DNA from: Saccharum officinarum
Lineage: Eukaryota > Streptophyta > Magnoliopsida > Poales > Poaceae
Assembly: GCA_020631735.1 (NCBI GenBank)
Contig: CM036162.1
Coordinates: 93,792,401 to 93,856,400, forward strand
Direction: 5' to 3'
Length of the DNA stretch: 64,000 nucleotides
Part shown: positions 19,961-31,423 of the stretch, one piece after another
How the letters are laid out: each line of letters starts with the position of its first letter
Numbering within the stretch: position 1 is the stretch's first letter
The notes under the pieces: generated by a model
Databases searched by the model: none
The model's input: the letters and a program-made list of their open reading frames with translations, nothing else
What the model was told of the DNA's origin: nothing
Made by a program: the position numbers and the translations under genes

Positions 19961-22486
19961 CTACTCTCTCTCCCCCTTTGGCATCAAGCGCCAAAAAACT
20001 AATCTAAGGATCTGACGGGGGACAGACGGAGTCGTGTCGGGTGCCGAGGTGCGCGGAGTAATCACGAAGTGTAGAGAATCTCCCTCGGAATCTGAGCTAT
20101 CTGGCTGACCCTCTGAAGAAACACGTGGCTGTGAAGCGGTCTGGGTCTGAGCGGCAGGAACAGGTACTGACGTAGTAGCAATAAGAGGATCCGTCTGAGT
20201 GACCTGAGCCTGTAGCGAGCCAATAGCAGGAGGATCTGTCGAGGCAACTGACGAAGGAAGAGTCTCTGTAGTACCGGTCCCTGTCACTGGAGGAATAGCT
20301 GCCTCTGAAGCTGACAACCCTGAAGAAGTAGCAAAGGTAGTGTGCGAGGGCGTCGGCTGACCAGTCAACTCGCTGTAGGTAGCACTGTAATCACCGAAGG
20401 GTGTGCCTGTCAGGAGGTGAGGGCGAGGCTGGTCTGAAGGTGTAAACCCCGTGTGAATAGGCGTGAAGCTCGGGGACTGGAATGACTGGGGAACCTGCTG
20501 CTGTGGAGATGTGAACTGGAAACCCGGCTGTCCCTGACTCGATGGATCACTGGATTGTAAAGCAGAAGTCAGGACAGAAGCAGGCGGAGGAACCCCAACA
20601 GTGACTAGGTGGCGCAGGAGATCCAAGTACTGCTGCTGACTAGCTGCACTCTGTCGCTGAATCTCGTACTGCTGTCGCTGCATTTCAACCTGCTGCCTCT
20701 GGATCTCAAGCTGCTGACGCTGAAACTCGTCCTGACGAGCCTGAATCTGTGCAAGTGCTGCAGCTGTGTCCTGAGCCTGTCGCTGTATCTGCTGTTGCTG
20801 CTGCTCCTGTGCCTGGGTCAACCTCTCAAGTATCGCCACCATGGCTGGGTCTGTGCGGGAGGCTGAACCAGAGCCACCGGCCTCGTGGTCGTGAGACCGA
20901 GGAGACCGGTACCTGGGGATGGGCTGGTAGTCCTCATCAGTGCTGTCAGATGTCACATCCTCAGGAAGATCAGCAGGCTGAGCGTCAAGATCGGCAAGCT
21001 CTGCCTCTGCAAGCTCATCAACTGTGGCGTCCTGCTCAGCCGCTGTCTCAGGAACCTCAGGTCGCACACGCTGTCCTGGCACTGGGGCCTGATCTCTAGT
21101 GACTGAAGCCCAAAGCTGACGGATATCATACTCAGGGAAAGCAGTAGTAGTATCTGATATCTCAGCTCGGATCTCTGCTGGTAGCTGAATGGATGATCTA
21201 ATGATGAAGCAGATCCAGTGTGCATAGGGCAGCTGACGATTACCCTTGAAGCCCTCAGCTATGGTGTCCTCCATCTCACTAAGTATGAGATCCCAAATGT
21301 CAAACTGTGTCTGTGAGAGGAGGTGGTGAACAACCCATAGCTGCATCCGAGTCAGTCCCTCTCTGTAGCCAAGTCTGGGAAGTAGAGTGCGTCTGACTAT
21401 AGCATCCAGAACTCTGGCAAGTGGTGTCAAACTGGCAGGCGTGCGACGAGACCCTTCGCCAAAAGGCTCACGGAAGCAGGGTCGAATCAAGTCTGTAGGT
21501 GGCACTGCCCCGCCGTGAGGGCGTCTCGGTGGAGGAGTCTGACCAAAACACAGCTGATGTATCTTCGTGTTGGAAGCTGGGAGTCTGAGAATCTCCCGCA
21601 CTCTGGTGCTGTATAGACGGTGATCGCGGCCTCGGAATGCAAAGTGAATGAAATCATGGGCAGGATCAATCCATAGTGAAGCATAAAACTCTCTGACCCA
21701 TGTGCCGCAGTATGCACCTGTCCGTCCAAGAAGATCTGACAAGCCTGGCAGAAAGGACAGGTGCGGACGTAGCTGTTCTCCCACAACCTCAACTAGTGAC
21801 TCAAGTCGACAGACCCTCTGTGGTCGGAAAGCAATACCGCTGTCAACTAGAGCCCTGTAGAAATCCTCCTGAAGTGGGGTATAGAAGCCTTCTGAAGCTC
21901 TGTGATCCCTCACAGGTGGAAACCACCGACTGACCTCCACGAACCTCAACCCCTGCACCTGACGTGCTGTAGCACCCCTCAAGTCAAAGTGCTCGACCGG
22001 GGGTGAACCTCTAGCTCTGGGAGGAGGACGTGCTCCACGACGCTGGCCCTCTGGCCTAGGAGTCACCTGAGTACGTGCGCGTGTGGAGCGGCGACGTGGT
22101 GGAGACTGAGCTGGCTGCTCCTCTGTGTCCTCTGTAGCCTCTGGAGCCTCTGTGGCCTCTGGAGCCTCTGTGGCCTCTGGAGGTGGATCAACTGACATAC
22201 CCTCTGTAGCTCCAGTATCCTCAGTACCCTCAGTGGCCTCTGTGCCGAGCTGTCGACCTTCTAGATGAAAGCGACGCTCGCCTATGCGTATGCCACTGCT
22301 CCTGCCACCTCTCTCTGCCTGCTCTGCTGCATCTGCCACGGCCTGAGCAATCTCTGCCTCTGTAAGTGTCTTCTTCTTCTTTCTGGCCATGATCTTGATA
22401 CGCTTCCCACGTGCAATCTCAGACCGACGAGGAGGACTGTCGTCCCCGTCACCAGGAGCACCACCGGCGTTCTTGCAACGCACCAT
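19961..22486 (-). CDS. Sirevirus extra ORF downstream of pol (so-called env-like), 841 codons
   Basis: The frame is open from 22531 (GTG); the first ATG is at 22486, taken as the start. It has a basic stretch GKRIKIMARKKKK near residues 25-37, which looks like a nuclear localisation signal, then ATEAPEATEAPEATED repeats. Next is a globular middle (about residues 190-430) with WVREFYASLWI and RGRDHRLYSTRVREILRLP, which resembles the 'putative plant transposon protein' domain found in many plant repeats. After that come an acidic linker and a long glutamine-rich coiled coil (QRQQLEIQRQQVEMQRQQ, about residues 555-620). The tail is Ser/Pro/Thr/Gln-rich. I see no signal peptide and no membrane segment, which argues against a true envelope. 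The frame is intact. Function is unknown. Confidence 0.85.
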   Translation of the reverse strand: MVRCKNAGGAPGDGDDSPPRRSEIARGKRIKIMARKKKKTLTEAEIAQAVADAAEQAERGGRSSGIRIGERRFHLEGRQLGTEATEGTEDTGATEGMSVDPPPEATEAPEATEAPEATEDTEEQPAQSPPRRRSTRARTQVTPRPEGQRRGARPPPRARGSPPVEHFDLRGATARQVQGLRFVEVSRWFPPVRDHRASEGFYTPLQEDFYRALVDSGIAFRPQRVCRLESLVEVVGEQLRPHLSFLPGLSDLLGRTGAYCGTWVREFYASLWIDPAHDFIHFAFRGRDHRLYSTRVREILRLPASNTKIHQLCFGQTPPPRRPHGGAVPPTDLIRPCFREPFGEGSRRTPASLTPLARVLDAIVRRTLLPRLGYREGLTRMQLWVVHHLLSQTQFDIWDLILSEMEDTIAEGFKGNRQLPYAHWICFIIRSSIQLPAEIRAEISDTTTAFPEYDIRQLWASVTRDQAPVPGQRVRPEVPETAAEQDATVDELAEAELADLDAQPADLPEDVTSDSTDEDYQPIPRYRSPRSHDHEAGGSGSASRTDPAMVAILERLTQAQEQQQQQIQRQAQDTAAALAQIQARQDEFQRQQLEIQRQQVEMQRQQYEIQRQSAASQQQYLDLLRHLVTVGVPPPASVLTSALQSSDPSSQGQPGFQFTSPQQQVPQSFQSPSFTPIHTGFTPSDQPRPHLLTGTPFGDYSATYSELTGQPTPSHTTFATSSGLSASEAAIPPVTGTGTTETLPSSVASTDPPAIGSLQAQVTQTDPLIATTSVPVPAAQTQTASQPRVSSEGQPDSSDSEGDSLHFVITPRTSAPDTTPSVPRQILRLVFWRLMPKGERE

Positions 22487-24077
22487 GCTGACAAACTGAC
22501 CGAAAACCTCTGAAAGATGGTGAACTGTCACTCGAGAGGCTTGGCCTCAATCCGTATCCGCAGGCTTGGCCTCGGATTCAGCAAACTGATCTCACCCTGA
22601 CACACGAACAGACTCGCTCGGATCGACGAGACGACGGTGACAAGATGAGGTGACCTAGATCGCGAGATTCCCCGAAATCGCCGGACGAGCTCTGATTTGC
22701 CGAAACATGATGCAATTAGGATTAAAAAGAAAGAGTTATGGCAAACCCTAGCGAGGAGGTCAAGGTGACGCGAAACAACCTCGCGAAGAAGACGACGCGC
22801 GACAAAACCTCGACGACGAACGATCGAACGACGTTACGCGAACCCTAGGGTTAGGGTTAGGGCAACTCGACGAAGAACGATCGGAGGCGAGCGTGAGGCA
22901 GTCCACTGCCGGAGGAGATGCTGGCAAGCGGGAGCGCGGCTCACCGGCGGCAAGGGCGCGGCTCACCGGCGGCGGAGGTGCGAGCGGGCGGCGGTGGCGC
23001 GGCTGCGCGACTGGCGTGGGCAGGCGCGGGCAGGGCGGGCTGGCGCGCGCGCGAGCGAGGAGCGCGGGCGAGGAGCGCGGCGGGTCGTGGCTGGGCTTGC
23101 CGGAGGCGAGGAAGACGGCAAGGACGCGGCGGCTCCGGCGAATTTGCGAGTTAGGGCAGGCGGCGGCGGAAAAAGCTCGGGCGGATGAGAAAACACGGCC
23201 GAGGACGAACCGTTATATGAAGGGTTAGATCCGCTCGACGCGTGATGACCGGACGCGGTGGTCGTTATGACCGGACGCGGTGGTGCAGCGTCCGGTCACA
23301 CTCCAGTAAGCTCCTGGAGTGACCGGACGCGTCCGGTGAGGACTGACCGGACGCGGTCAGAGTCCGGTCGAGGGGAGCTCGGGAATTCATCGCGAATGAC
23401 CGGACGCGGTGGTGGTAACCGGGACCGGACGCGGTGGTCAACAGCGGCGCGTCCGGTGCAGCGTCCGGTCACTAGATCTGGAGTTGGTCTTCTGGATGAC
23501 CGGACGCGCTGGTGGACGCCGGGACCGGACGCGGTGGTGAAGCATCACTGCGTCCGGTGCAGCGTCCGGTCCAGCGTCCGGTCACTGTTCTTCGCCCTTC
23601 TTCGTTCCGAACTACGACGCGACTTCTCCCAATCAGGTTCCAATTCAAAAAGACACAAATAAACACCAATTGGAACACGATATGAGTGACCTCACTCAAA
23701 CCCTCAAATTTTTCAAAATAGATTGCCTTAGGCTAGTATTATTTTTAAGAAAATAGGCAATAAACACCCAAGGAGCAACGTATGGCCATGCAATAGAGTT
23801 TTTGAACCTTTAGGAGCGTCAAAATGCTCTCTCTATCCATGGACGAACACAGAGGTTGCTCAAAGCTTAACCGAAAAGAAACGACAAAACAACAACCATG
23901 CATATGCAATGCAATACAAGAAGGTAAAGCTAGAATGCTTGTCAAGTTTGATCCACGGTTAGGCTTCTTCACTCCTCCAAAGAAGGGTTATCGTAACCGT
24001 GTTAGCCAAGCCCTAAAAGCATTGCGATAAAATAAACATGGCATATTATACAATGCAATGCAAGGGACAACACACGC
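22487..24077 (-). other. Sirevirus pol-to-extra-ORF spacer with internal promoter-like region
   Basis: No long frame. On the minus strand: 24077-23600 is AT-rich; 23590-23246 holds a second CCGGACGCG cluster; 23220-23212 is a TATA-like TCATATAAC; 23200-22900 is a GC-rich leader; 22862-22846 has CCCTAACCCTAACCC, a telo-box-like element common in plant leaders. A splice-acceptor-like CATCTTTCAG lies at about 22512-22521 just before the ORF. Confidence 0.65.
23212..23590 (-). promoter_or_regulatory. Candidate internal promoter for the Sirevirus extra ORF
   Basis: About fifteen copies of CCGGACGCG or its complement GCGTCCGG lie between 23246 and 23590, followed at the proper side by TCATATAAC (23220-23212) and a leader of about 730 nt to ATG 22486. 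This copies the architecture of the LTR promoter (motif cluster, then TATA). The motif identity is seen; promoter activity is inference. Confidence 0.5.
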
Positions 24078-27000
24078 TCATTTTTTAAAGTTGCTAGAAT
24101 CAAGCACATTGAGTTCACTTCTTAACCTACAAAAGGTTGCCTCATCCAAAGGTTTAGTGAAGATATCCGCTAATTGATTTTCACTTCTTACACCTTCTAG
24201 TGATATGTCATTTTTAGCAACGTGATCTCTTAGAAAGTGATGGCGGATATCAATGTGCTTGGTGCGAGAGTGTTGTACCGGATTGTTAGCAATTTTAACG
24301 GCACTTTCATTATCACATAAAAGTGGCACCTTTTCAAGAACAATTCCATAGTCTAGGAGGGTTTGTTTCATATATAAGATTTGTGCACAACAAGCCCCCG
24401 CGGCAATGTATTCCGCCTCGGCGGTGGACAAAGCCACACTATTTTGCTTTTTAGATGACCAAGATACTAAAGATCTTCCAAGCAAATGGCACCCTCCGGA
24501 TGTGCTTTTTCTATCAATTTTGCAACCGGCATAGTCCGAATCGGAATAGCCAACTAGTTGGAATCTAGCTCCTTTGGGATACCAAAGACCAATGCTTGGG
24601 GTGAGCTTAAGATATCTTAGGATTCTTTTTACGGCACTTAAGTGAGGTTCTTTAGGGCACGCTTGAAAGCGGGCACACATGCACACACTAAACATGATAT
24701 CGGGCCTAGATGCGGTAAGGTACAACAAGCTACCAATCATAGAACGGTAGAGAGTTTGATCAACCGGTTTACCTCCCTCATCTAGGTCGAGATGTCCATT
24801 TGATGGCATTGGGGTCTTGATTGGTTTGCATTCTTCCATCTTGAATCTTTTGAGAAGATCCTTGGTATACTTTTCTTGAGAGATGAAAATCCCTTCTCTC
24901 ATTTGCTTTACTTGAAATCCAAGGAAGAATGTGAGCTCACCAATCATTGACATCTCGAACTCCTTCGACATCAATTCACCAAATTCCTTGCAATAATCTT
25001 CATTTGTTGATCCGAAGATGATATCATCAACATATACTTGACAAATAAAGATCTCCCCATTAAACTTCTTGGTGAATAGTGTGGTGTCGACCTTCCCAAT
25101 GGTGAAGCCCTTCTCAATGAGGAAGTCCCGGAGGCGCTCATACCACGCTCTAGGGGCTTGCTTGAGCCCATATAACGCCTTGGACAACCTATAAACATGA
25201 TTAGGATATCTAGGGTCTTCAAACCCGGGAGGTTGATTAACATAGACTAGTTCATTTATAAAGCCATTTAAGAATGCACTTTTCACATCCATTTGATATA
25301 GTTTCATATCATGATGTGATGCATATGCAAGGAGGATACGAATGGCTTCAAGTCTTGCAACGGGTGCAAAGGTCTCTCCAAAATCAAGACCTTCAACTTG
25401 AGAGAACCCCTTTGCAACTAGTCTTGCCTTGTTCCTCACCACTATGCCTTGGTCATCTTGCTTGTTTCGGAACACCCACTTGGTTCCAATGACTCTTGCA
25501 CCTTTAGGATGCTCTTCAAGTGTCCATACTTGATTGCGGGTGAAGTTGTTCAATTCTTCATGCATTGCATTCACCCAATCCGGATCTTGAAGAGCTTCTT
25601 CTACATTCTTAGGTTCAACGCAAGAGACAAAAGAGTGATGTTCAACAAAAGAAGCTAGCTTTTGAGATCGAGTCATTACTCCCTTTGTAGGACTCCCTAT
25701 GATGAGATCTTGTGGATGTGCTTGAAGTAGTGGTGAGTTTCTTCTATCAACCACTTGAGGAGGTGGATGGGGAGCATCAACATCTTGAGCTTGTGCCTCG
25801 GCTTGTTCATGAGAGACATAAGTGTCTTCATTTTCAACTCTCTCATTCTTGTCATCATCTTGAGGCACACGTGATGAAGATGGTGGATCAACAATTTGTA
25901 CATCGTCATCATCATCTTTTGGCTTGATGTCTCCCACCGGCATGTTCTTCATGGCCTCCCTCAAGGGTTCATCACCTACATCATCACAATTCTCAATTGC
26001 TCCTTGGGAGCCGTTAGATTCATCAAATTCCACATCATATGTTTCTTCAACCAAACCGGTGGCATGGTTAAATACTCTATATGCTTTGGACTTTGATGAG
26101 TAACCAACAAGAAAACCAATATCACAACGTCTTTGAAACTTCCCTAGGTGTTGACGCTTCTTGTAGATGTAACATTTGCAACCAAACACCCGGAAGAAAG
26201 AGACGTCCGGCTTCTTCCCATTAAGCAACTCATAGGGGGTCTTGCCAAGAAACTTTTGTAGGAAGAGGCGATTTGAAGCATAGCATGCGGTGTTGATTGC
26301 CTCGGCCCACAACTTCTCCGGAGTGTTGTACTCATCTAGCATTGTTCTTGCAAGGGTGATCAAAGTTCGGTTCTTTCTCTCAACTACACCATTTTGTTGA
26401 GGAGTGTAGGTTGAAGAGACCTCATGCTTGATTCCAATTTCATCACAATAAGCTTCAATGTTGGTGTTGTCAAACTCTTTGCCATTGTCACTTCTAATCT
26501 TCTTTATCTTGACTTCAAATTCATTTTGAGCTCTCTTTGCAAACTTCTTGAAGCAATTTGCCACTTCGGATTTGTCATGAAGGAAGAAAGTCCATGTATA
26601 CCTTGAGTAGTCATCCACTATCACAAGACAATAGAGATTACCACCCAAGCTCTTGTATGTTGTAGGCCCAAACAAATCCATGTGTAGAAGTTCTAGCACT
26701 CTTGAAGTTGACATGAAAGCTTTGGTTGGATGAGTGTTTGCAACTTGTTTGCCCGCTTGACATGCACTACAAGGTTTGTCCTTTTCAAACTTCACATCCT
26801 TCAATCCTCTCACTAGTTCTTTCTTCAATAGCTTGTTGAGAGTGTTCATTCCAACATGAGCAAGCCTCCTATGCCAAAGCCAACCAAGTGAGGTCTTGGT
26901 GAACAAACATGTCATCAAATTTGCATCTTCGGAGGTGAAGTCAACAAGATAAAGATTGTTGTATCTAAAGCCTTTGAATATCACTTGCTTGTCATCTATC

Positions 27001-27302
27001 TTTGAAACTTCCACTTCATTTGGTGTGAACAAGCATTGGAAGCCAAGGTCACAAAGTTGCCCAACGGATAACAAGTTGAAACTCAATGAAGCAACATAGA
27101 GCACATTTGAGAGTGAGTGATCATGTGATATTGCAATCTTGCCTATACCCTTGACTTTGCTCTTTGAATTATCCCCAAATGTGATCTTCTCTTGACATAT
27201 TCCATTCTCTTCAATGGTGGTGAACATACGAGGATCACCGGTCATATGTTGAGTGCAACCACTATCAATAACCCAATGAGATCCACCGGTCTTGTAGTTC
27301 AC
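24078..27302 (-). CDS. pol: Sirevirus Pol polyprotein, 1074 codons
   Basis: Domains in order: aspartic protease with [11 protein letters not shown] at residues 10-20; integrase HHCC zinc domain starting WHRRLAHVG near residue 142 and ending CSACQAGK; integrase core with [15 protein letters not shown] and NGVVERKNR; a low-complexity acidic linker ([12 protein letters not shown]); RT beginning [17 protein letters not shown], with [11 protein letters not shown] and the catalytic YVDDIIFG near residue 755; RNase H with SDSDYAG, AEAEYIA, CDNESA and KHIDIRHHF. All catalytic motifs are present, the length is normal and no stop interrupts them. The first in-frame codon is GTG, directly after an in-frame TAG at 27303-27305, so Pol has no ATG of its own at this end. 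It depends on a fusion to Gag that is broken in this copy. Confidence 0.95.
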   Translation of the reverse strand: MNYKTGGSHWVIDSGCTQHMTGDPRMFTTIEENGICQEKITFGDNSKSKVKGIGKIAISHDHSLSNVLYVASLSFNLLSVGQLCDLGFQCLFTPNEVEVSKIDDKQVIFKGFRYNNLYLVDFTSEDANLMTCLFTKTSLGWLWHRRLAHVGMNTLNKLLKKELVRGLKDVKFEKDKPCSACQAGKQVANTHPTKAFMSTSRVLELLHMDLFGPTTYKSLGGNLYCLVIVDDYSRYTWTFFLHDKSEVANCFKKFAKRAQNEFEVKIKKIRSDNGKEFDNTNIEAYCDEIGIKHEVSSTYTPQQNGVVERKNRTLITLARTMLDEYNTPEKLWAEAINTACYASNRLFLQKFLGKTPYELLNGKKPDVSFFRVFGCKCYIYKKRQHLGKFQRRCDIGFLVGYSSKSKAYRVFNHATGLVEETYDVEFDESNGSQGAIENCDDVGDEPLREAMKNMPVGDIKPKDDDDDVQIVDPPSSSRVPQDDDKNERVENEDTYVSHEQAEAQAQDVDAPHPPPQVVDRRNSPLLQAHPQDLIIGSPTKGVMTRSQKLASFVEHHSFVSCVEPKNVEEALQDPDWVNAMHEELNNFTRNQVWTLEEHPKGARVIGTKWVFRNKQDDQGIVVRNKARLVAKGFSQVEGLDFGETFAPVARLEAIRILLAYASHHDMKLYQMDVKSAFLNGFINELVYVNQPPGFEDPRYPNHVYRLSKALYGLKQAPRAWYERLRDFLIEKGFTIGKVDTTLFTKKFNGEIFICQVYVDDIIFGSTNEDYCKEFGELMSKEFEMSMIGELTFFLGFQVKQMREGIFISQEKYTKDLLKRFKMEECKPIKTPMPSNGHLDLDEGGKPVDQTLYRSMIGSLLYLTASRPDIMFSVCMCARFQACPKEPHLSAVKRILRYLKLTPSIGLWYPKGARFQLVGYSDSDYAGCKIDRKSTSGGCHLLGRSLVSWSSKKQNSVALSTAEAEYIAAGACCAQILYMKQTLLDYGIVLEKVPLLCDNESAVKIANNPVQHSRTKHIDIRHHFLRDHVAKNDISLEGVRSENQLADIFTKPLDEATFCRLRSELNVLDSSNFKK

Positions 27303-27316
27303 CTACACACAAGAGA

Positions 27317-29663
27317 TCAAGCTTTTTGTTTAGGGACCCAAACTTGAGAGGGGCCCTTGACTTTCTCCACTAGTGACTTGGCAACCCATATTTTCTTTGG
27401 CCTATTCTTGTTTGGGGGACCCAAAAACATGACTTTCATCTTTCCATTTGAATCTTTTCTTAGCATATAATGAGCATTGAAGGCGAAAGGTCTAGCATGC
27501 TTGGGCAAGGGTTGTGGTGGTGGAGTTTTGCATTCATGAGCAAAGTGACCTTCTTGACCACACTCAACACATCTCTTTGGCTTGGGCTTTGACTTGCTTT
27601 GTTGTTGTTGAGCTTTTGCTTTCTTCTCTTGATTTGCCAAGTACCCAATACCACTTCTATCCATCTTCATTACGGTGTTCATGAGGAGCTCACTTTGCAA
27701 ATGTTGGCCTCTTGTGAACTTGCTTAGGCCGGTCTTGAGATGCTCTTTTTCTTGCTTGAGCTTTTTGTTTTCTTCAATGAGTGACTCATTTGTTGGTTGC
27801 TTCTCAAGAGCCATCAAACCTTTTAGCTTCTTGTTCTCATTTGCAAGCTTCTCATTCTCACACTTAATCTTGGCATAATCATCATAGTTGCTTGACTCAA
27901 CCACACTCTTGCCTTTGCTACTAGAACCTTGCTCAATGCTTTCAATGATCAAATCATCACATGATGTAGCTATATCACACTTAACAACATAGTTAGTAGC
28001 ATCATGTGTCTCAAGAGCAAGTTCATTAGCAACCACAAGACTATCATAGTCAATTTTTAATGTGGTGTATTTGTCCTTTAGAGAATTATGTCTAGTGATG
28101 AGCTCATCATGCTTCTTCTCAAGTTTATCATGTTGATCTTTAAGCTCTTTATAAGAGGTTTTGAGCTCCTTGAGAGTGGAAGACATCACTTCATTTTGAA
28201 CTCTAAGCTCACCACTAGTCTTTTGAATATTTTCAAGCTTGGATGAGAGTGATTCATTTTCATTTTGAAGATCATCATTTTCATTTCTAGTCCTTCTTAT
28301 GATTTTAGTGTATTTGTTTAGCAATTTTACAAGTTCATCATAAGAAGGTGAGTCATATTCATCATCACTATCACTATCATCATTATCATCACTATCATGG
28401 TTTTGTACCTTTCGTTCACCCTTGGCCATAAGGCATAGGTGAGTAGTGGACGATGATGGTGAAGGAGGCGGTGAAGGTGGTGATGAAGATATCGGTGAAG
28501 ATGATGGCCCCATCACAAATGCGGCAACCTTCTCTTTCTCATCATCGCTCTCATCTTCGGAGGACTCACAAGATGATTCAATGTCGGTGAGCCAATCACC
28601 AACAATGTATGCCTTTCCTCCCTTCTTCTTCTTGTGGAACTCCTTCTTCTTGCCATCCTTCTTCTTGTATGGCTTGTTCTTCTTCTTCTCTTCTTCTTCA
28701 TCACTTGAATCATTTTTCTTGCCCTTGTTCTTGTTCTTGTACTTGTCTTTTGGTGGTCTAGGGCATTGATGAGCTAGGTGGCCAAGTTCACCACAATTGT
28801 AGCAATCCATCTCCGAGATTGGCTTTCTCTTGCTACTTGTGAAGAATTTCTTCTTCTTGCCATCGAACTTGATGCCACTCTTGTTGAGCTTCTTTAGCAT
28901 CTTGGTGGTCTTTCTCACCATGAGTGCAAGTGATTCATCATCAACATCACTTTCACTTGAGCTTTCTTGCACCATCATGGCTTGGCCCTTCTTCTTCTTC
29001 TTGTCATGACTAGCTTTGAAGGCCAAGTCTTTCTTCTTGGAAGATGATGAGCCCTCTTCCGGAGTGATATGCATGTACATCTCATGAGCATTGATTTTCC
29101 CTAATACTTGAGTCGGTGTTGCGGTGGAAAGATCACTTTGGTGAAGCACGGTGACAATGTGACCATACTTCTCAACGGGAAGCACACTCAAGATCTTCCT
29201 TGCAACATCCGATTGGCTCATTTTAGTGAGCCCAAGAGCATTGAGGTCCTCTACAAGAACATTCAAGCGAGTGTACATGTCATTAGCACTTTCTTTGGGA
29301 AGCATCTCAAAAGAATTAATTTTCTTTAAAGCTATGTGATAGCGTTCCTCACGCTCACTCTTAGTTCCCTCATGGAGAGCACAAAGATTTTCCCACAATT
29401 CATGAGCGTTCTTTGCATTACGCACACGATTGAAGATATCTTTGCCTAAGCCCCGGTAGAGTGCATTTTTGGCCTTTGCATTCCACCGGTCGTACTTCTC
29501 CTCGTCACCAATGGGGTTTGCGGGATCCTTATAGCGGGAAGCCCTTCGGTTGCGGCTCTAAGACACCAACATCTATGGCTTCGAGATACGCCTCCATGCG
29601 AATTTTCCAATATGGAAAATCATCCCCTCAAAGGTGGGAGGTGGTCCTTCCCCGTTAGACATC
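27317..29663 (-). pseudogene. gag: Sirevirus Gag, frameshifted at its N-terminus and open for 702 codons thereafter
   Basis: The natural start is ATG 29663, 50 nt inside the primer-binding site. Three apparent single-base losses in homopolymers, near 29621-29627, 29556-29564 and 29524-29535, shift the frame. From 29425 the frame is open to TGA 27317. It has a Gag helical domain (HELWENLCALHEG ... NDMYTRLNVLVEDLNALG) and two CCHC knuckles (CYNCGELGHLAHQC near residue 207 and CVECGQEGHFAHEC near residue 620 of the 702-codon frame), separated by Lys/Asp-rich and coiled-coil sequence. Gag coats and packages element RNA. At the end, pol lies in the -1 frame relative to gag, next to an A5 run, with a TAG before the pol frame opens. 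Either the copy is decayed, the reads have homopolymer errors, or recoding occurs. Confidence 0.88.
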
Positions 29664-29700
29664 TTGCTCTAGGCGGTAAAGCCTAAAAAAGGAGCAACAC

Positions 29701-29713
29701 GGCTCCGATACCA
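29701..29713 (-). other. Primer-binding site of the Sirevirus (tRNA-Met type)
   Basis: TGGTATCGGAGCC on the minus strand, 2 bases inside the 5' LTR, matches the 3' end of initiator tRNA-Met with one difference. It fixes the element's orientation. Confidence 0.9.
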
Positions 29714-29715
29714 AT

Positions 29716-31323
29716 TGAAAGGATCAAGATGCCCAAGAGGGGGGGTGAATTGGGCTTTTCTAAAAATTAAATGCAAGAATTAAATCCTACAAGCCGGAAT
29801 TCACCCCTAGTGTCTACTTGTGTTCCTAGAGAGTCTACCGATACAAAGTTTTGCACCCTAGTTTCCAATCCTAGTCTAGCATGGCAAGTCTAGGAATGTA
29901 AAACAAGCAATGAAAGTAAATACGAGAATGTAAATGCTTGAATGTAAAGGGGCAAGGAACACGGCGATGTTTTTCCGAGGTATCGGAGAGTCGCCACTCC
30001 CCACTAGTCCTCGTTGGAGCACCCGCGCAAGGGTGTAGCTCCCCCTTGATCCGCGCAAGGATCAAGTGCTCTCTACGGGTTGATTCTTCGACACTCCGTC
30101 GCGGTGAATCACCCAAAACCGCTCACAAGATGAGTTGGGTCATCCACAAGCTCCGCCGGATGATCACCGAACTCCCAATCACCACCAAGCCGTCTAGGTG
30201 ATGGCGATCACCAAGAGTAACAAGCTAGAACTCTCACTTGACCACTACGAGCCCAAATGAGAAGGTGGATGCACACTTGCTACTCTCTAATCGCTAGTGA
30301 GGAACTCTCAAGCTTTGATTCTCAAATCTCTATCCTCACTAGTGCTCTTGCACTCCCTTGCACTCCAAAGGTGTTTTTCAGCTGATCAAATGAGCAAGAG
30401 ACCTCTAAAAGAGGTGGTGGGGATGTATTTATACACCCCACAGACAAAACGAACCGTTACCCGCTGACTCAGCAAAACACGAGCTGACCGGACGCGCCGG
30501 TTGAACTGACCGGACGCGCCGGTCGCTCGTAACGGTCGAAATCCGAAAAACAACTGAGTGACCGGACGCACCGGTCAGGGGTGACCGGACGCGTCCGATC
30601 GTGCAGGGAGCATACTGTACTCGCACCGGACGCGCGACCGCGTCCGATCGGTGATGACCGGACGCGTCCGGTCGTCTCTGGACCTTACTGGACTGTGACC
30701 GGACGCGCCGATCACACCCAGGTCGCGTCCGATCGGGTGTTTCCCTCAAGTGACACGTGTCGACTTCTGACCACCGCGTCCGGTCCTCGCGAGGACCGCG
30801 TCCGGTCGTCAGAGCTGAAACCCTAGCCGCGGAACTGTACTGACCGGACGCGTCCGGTCATGCCGAGGACCGCGTCCGGTCATGGGAAAACGACCCGAAA
30901 CTCTCCGAAACGCGTCACAACTTGAACCAAGTTGCTTCCAACTGAACTTTGAGCTATTCTAGAGCTGCCTAGCGCCAAGTTTAACAAGTGTGCACCACAC
31001 CTAAACATAGGACTCGCCTAGGTCAAGCTACCCGCTCATGCCCCCCTTTATAGTACGGCCAAAAGAGAAAAACGAAGATCCTAACGACTATTCCAAATGT
31101 ATCTCAACACCTCGACATCCGGAACTAACCGTCCTTAATCTTGACGTCACTCTTTTGAAAACCGAAACGATTTCCATCAAGGGGCATGAATACCATGGTG
31201 CCCAAAGCAGTTAAAACCTCCATGACCTAACTTACCAAAGTTTCTGCAAAACACACGTTAGTCATGGTAATAAAGCGTTGTCATCAATTGCCGAAACCAA
31301 ACCTCGGGGCCTAGATGCTTTCA
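29716..31323 (-). repeat. 5' LTR of the Sirevirus
   Basis: 1608 bp, with the same ends, TATA (about 30424-30435) and CCGGACGCG cluster as the 3' LTR. Its outer edge at 31323 is the last base before the assembly gap. Confidence 0.95.
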
Positions 31324-31423
31324 NNNNNNNNNNNNNNNNNNNNNNNNNNNNNNNNNNNNNNNNNNNNNNNNNNNNNNNNNNNNNNNNNNNNNNNNNNNNN
31401 NNNNNNNNNNNNNNNNNNNNNNN
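31324..31423. other. Assembly gap (100 N) at the exact LTR edge
   Basis: The contig stops at the last base of the LTR. The rest of the hAT transposase expected here is missing, so the gap hides real sequence or joins unlinked contigs. Confidence 1.

Larger units (their letters stand above)
17950..31323 (-). mobile_element. Sirevirus (Ty1/copia) retrotransposon with extra ORF, 13.4 kb, young
   Basis: Order on the minus strand: 5' LTR (31323-29716), tRNA-Met primer-binding site, gag, pol in the copia order protease-integrase-RT-RNase H, a 1.5-kb spacer, a large extra ORF, repeated polypurine tracts and the 3' LTR (19556-17950). LTRs start TGAAAG and end CTTTCA. By eye they differ at about ten substitutions and one 1-base indel over 1.6 kb, so insertion was recent. 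The left flank is GCTAC; the right flank is in the gap, so the target duplication cannot be confirmed. The extra ORF after pol, the multiple polypurine tracts and the palindromic CCGGAC motif cluster in the LTR are Sirevirus hallmarks. Confidence 0.93.

Noticed and set aside
22846..22865. Interstitial telomere (GGGTTA repeats)
   Set aside because: Only about three units, of the wrong type for a plant telomere; better read as telo-boxes in a leader on the other strand.
24971..28769. Many plus-strand and alternate-frame ORFs
   Set aside because: They are antisense or frame-shifted shadows of the Sirevirus gag and pol.
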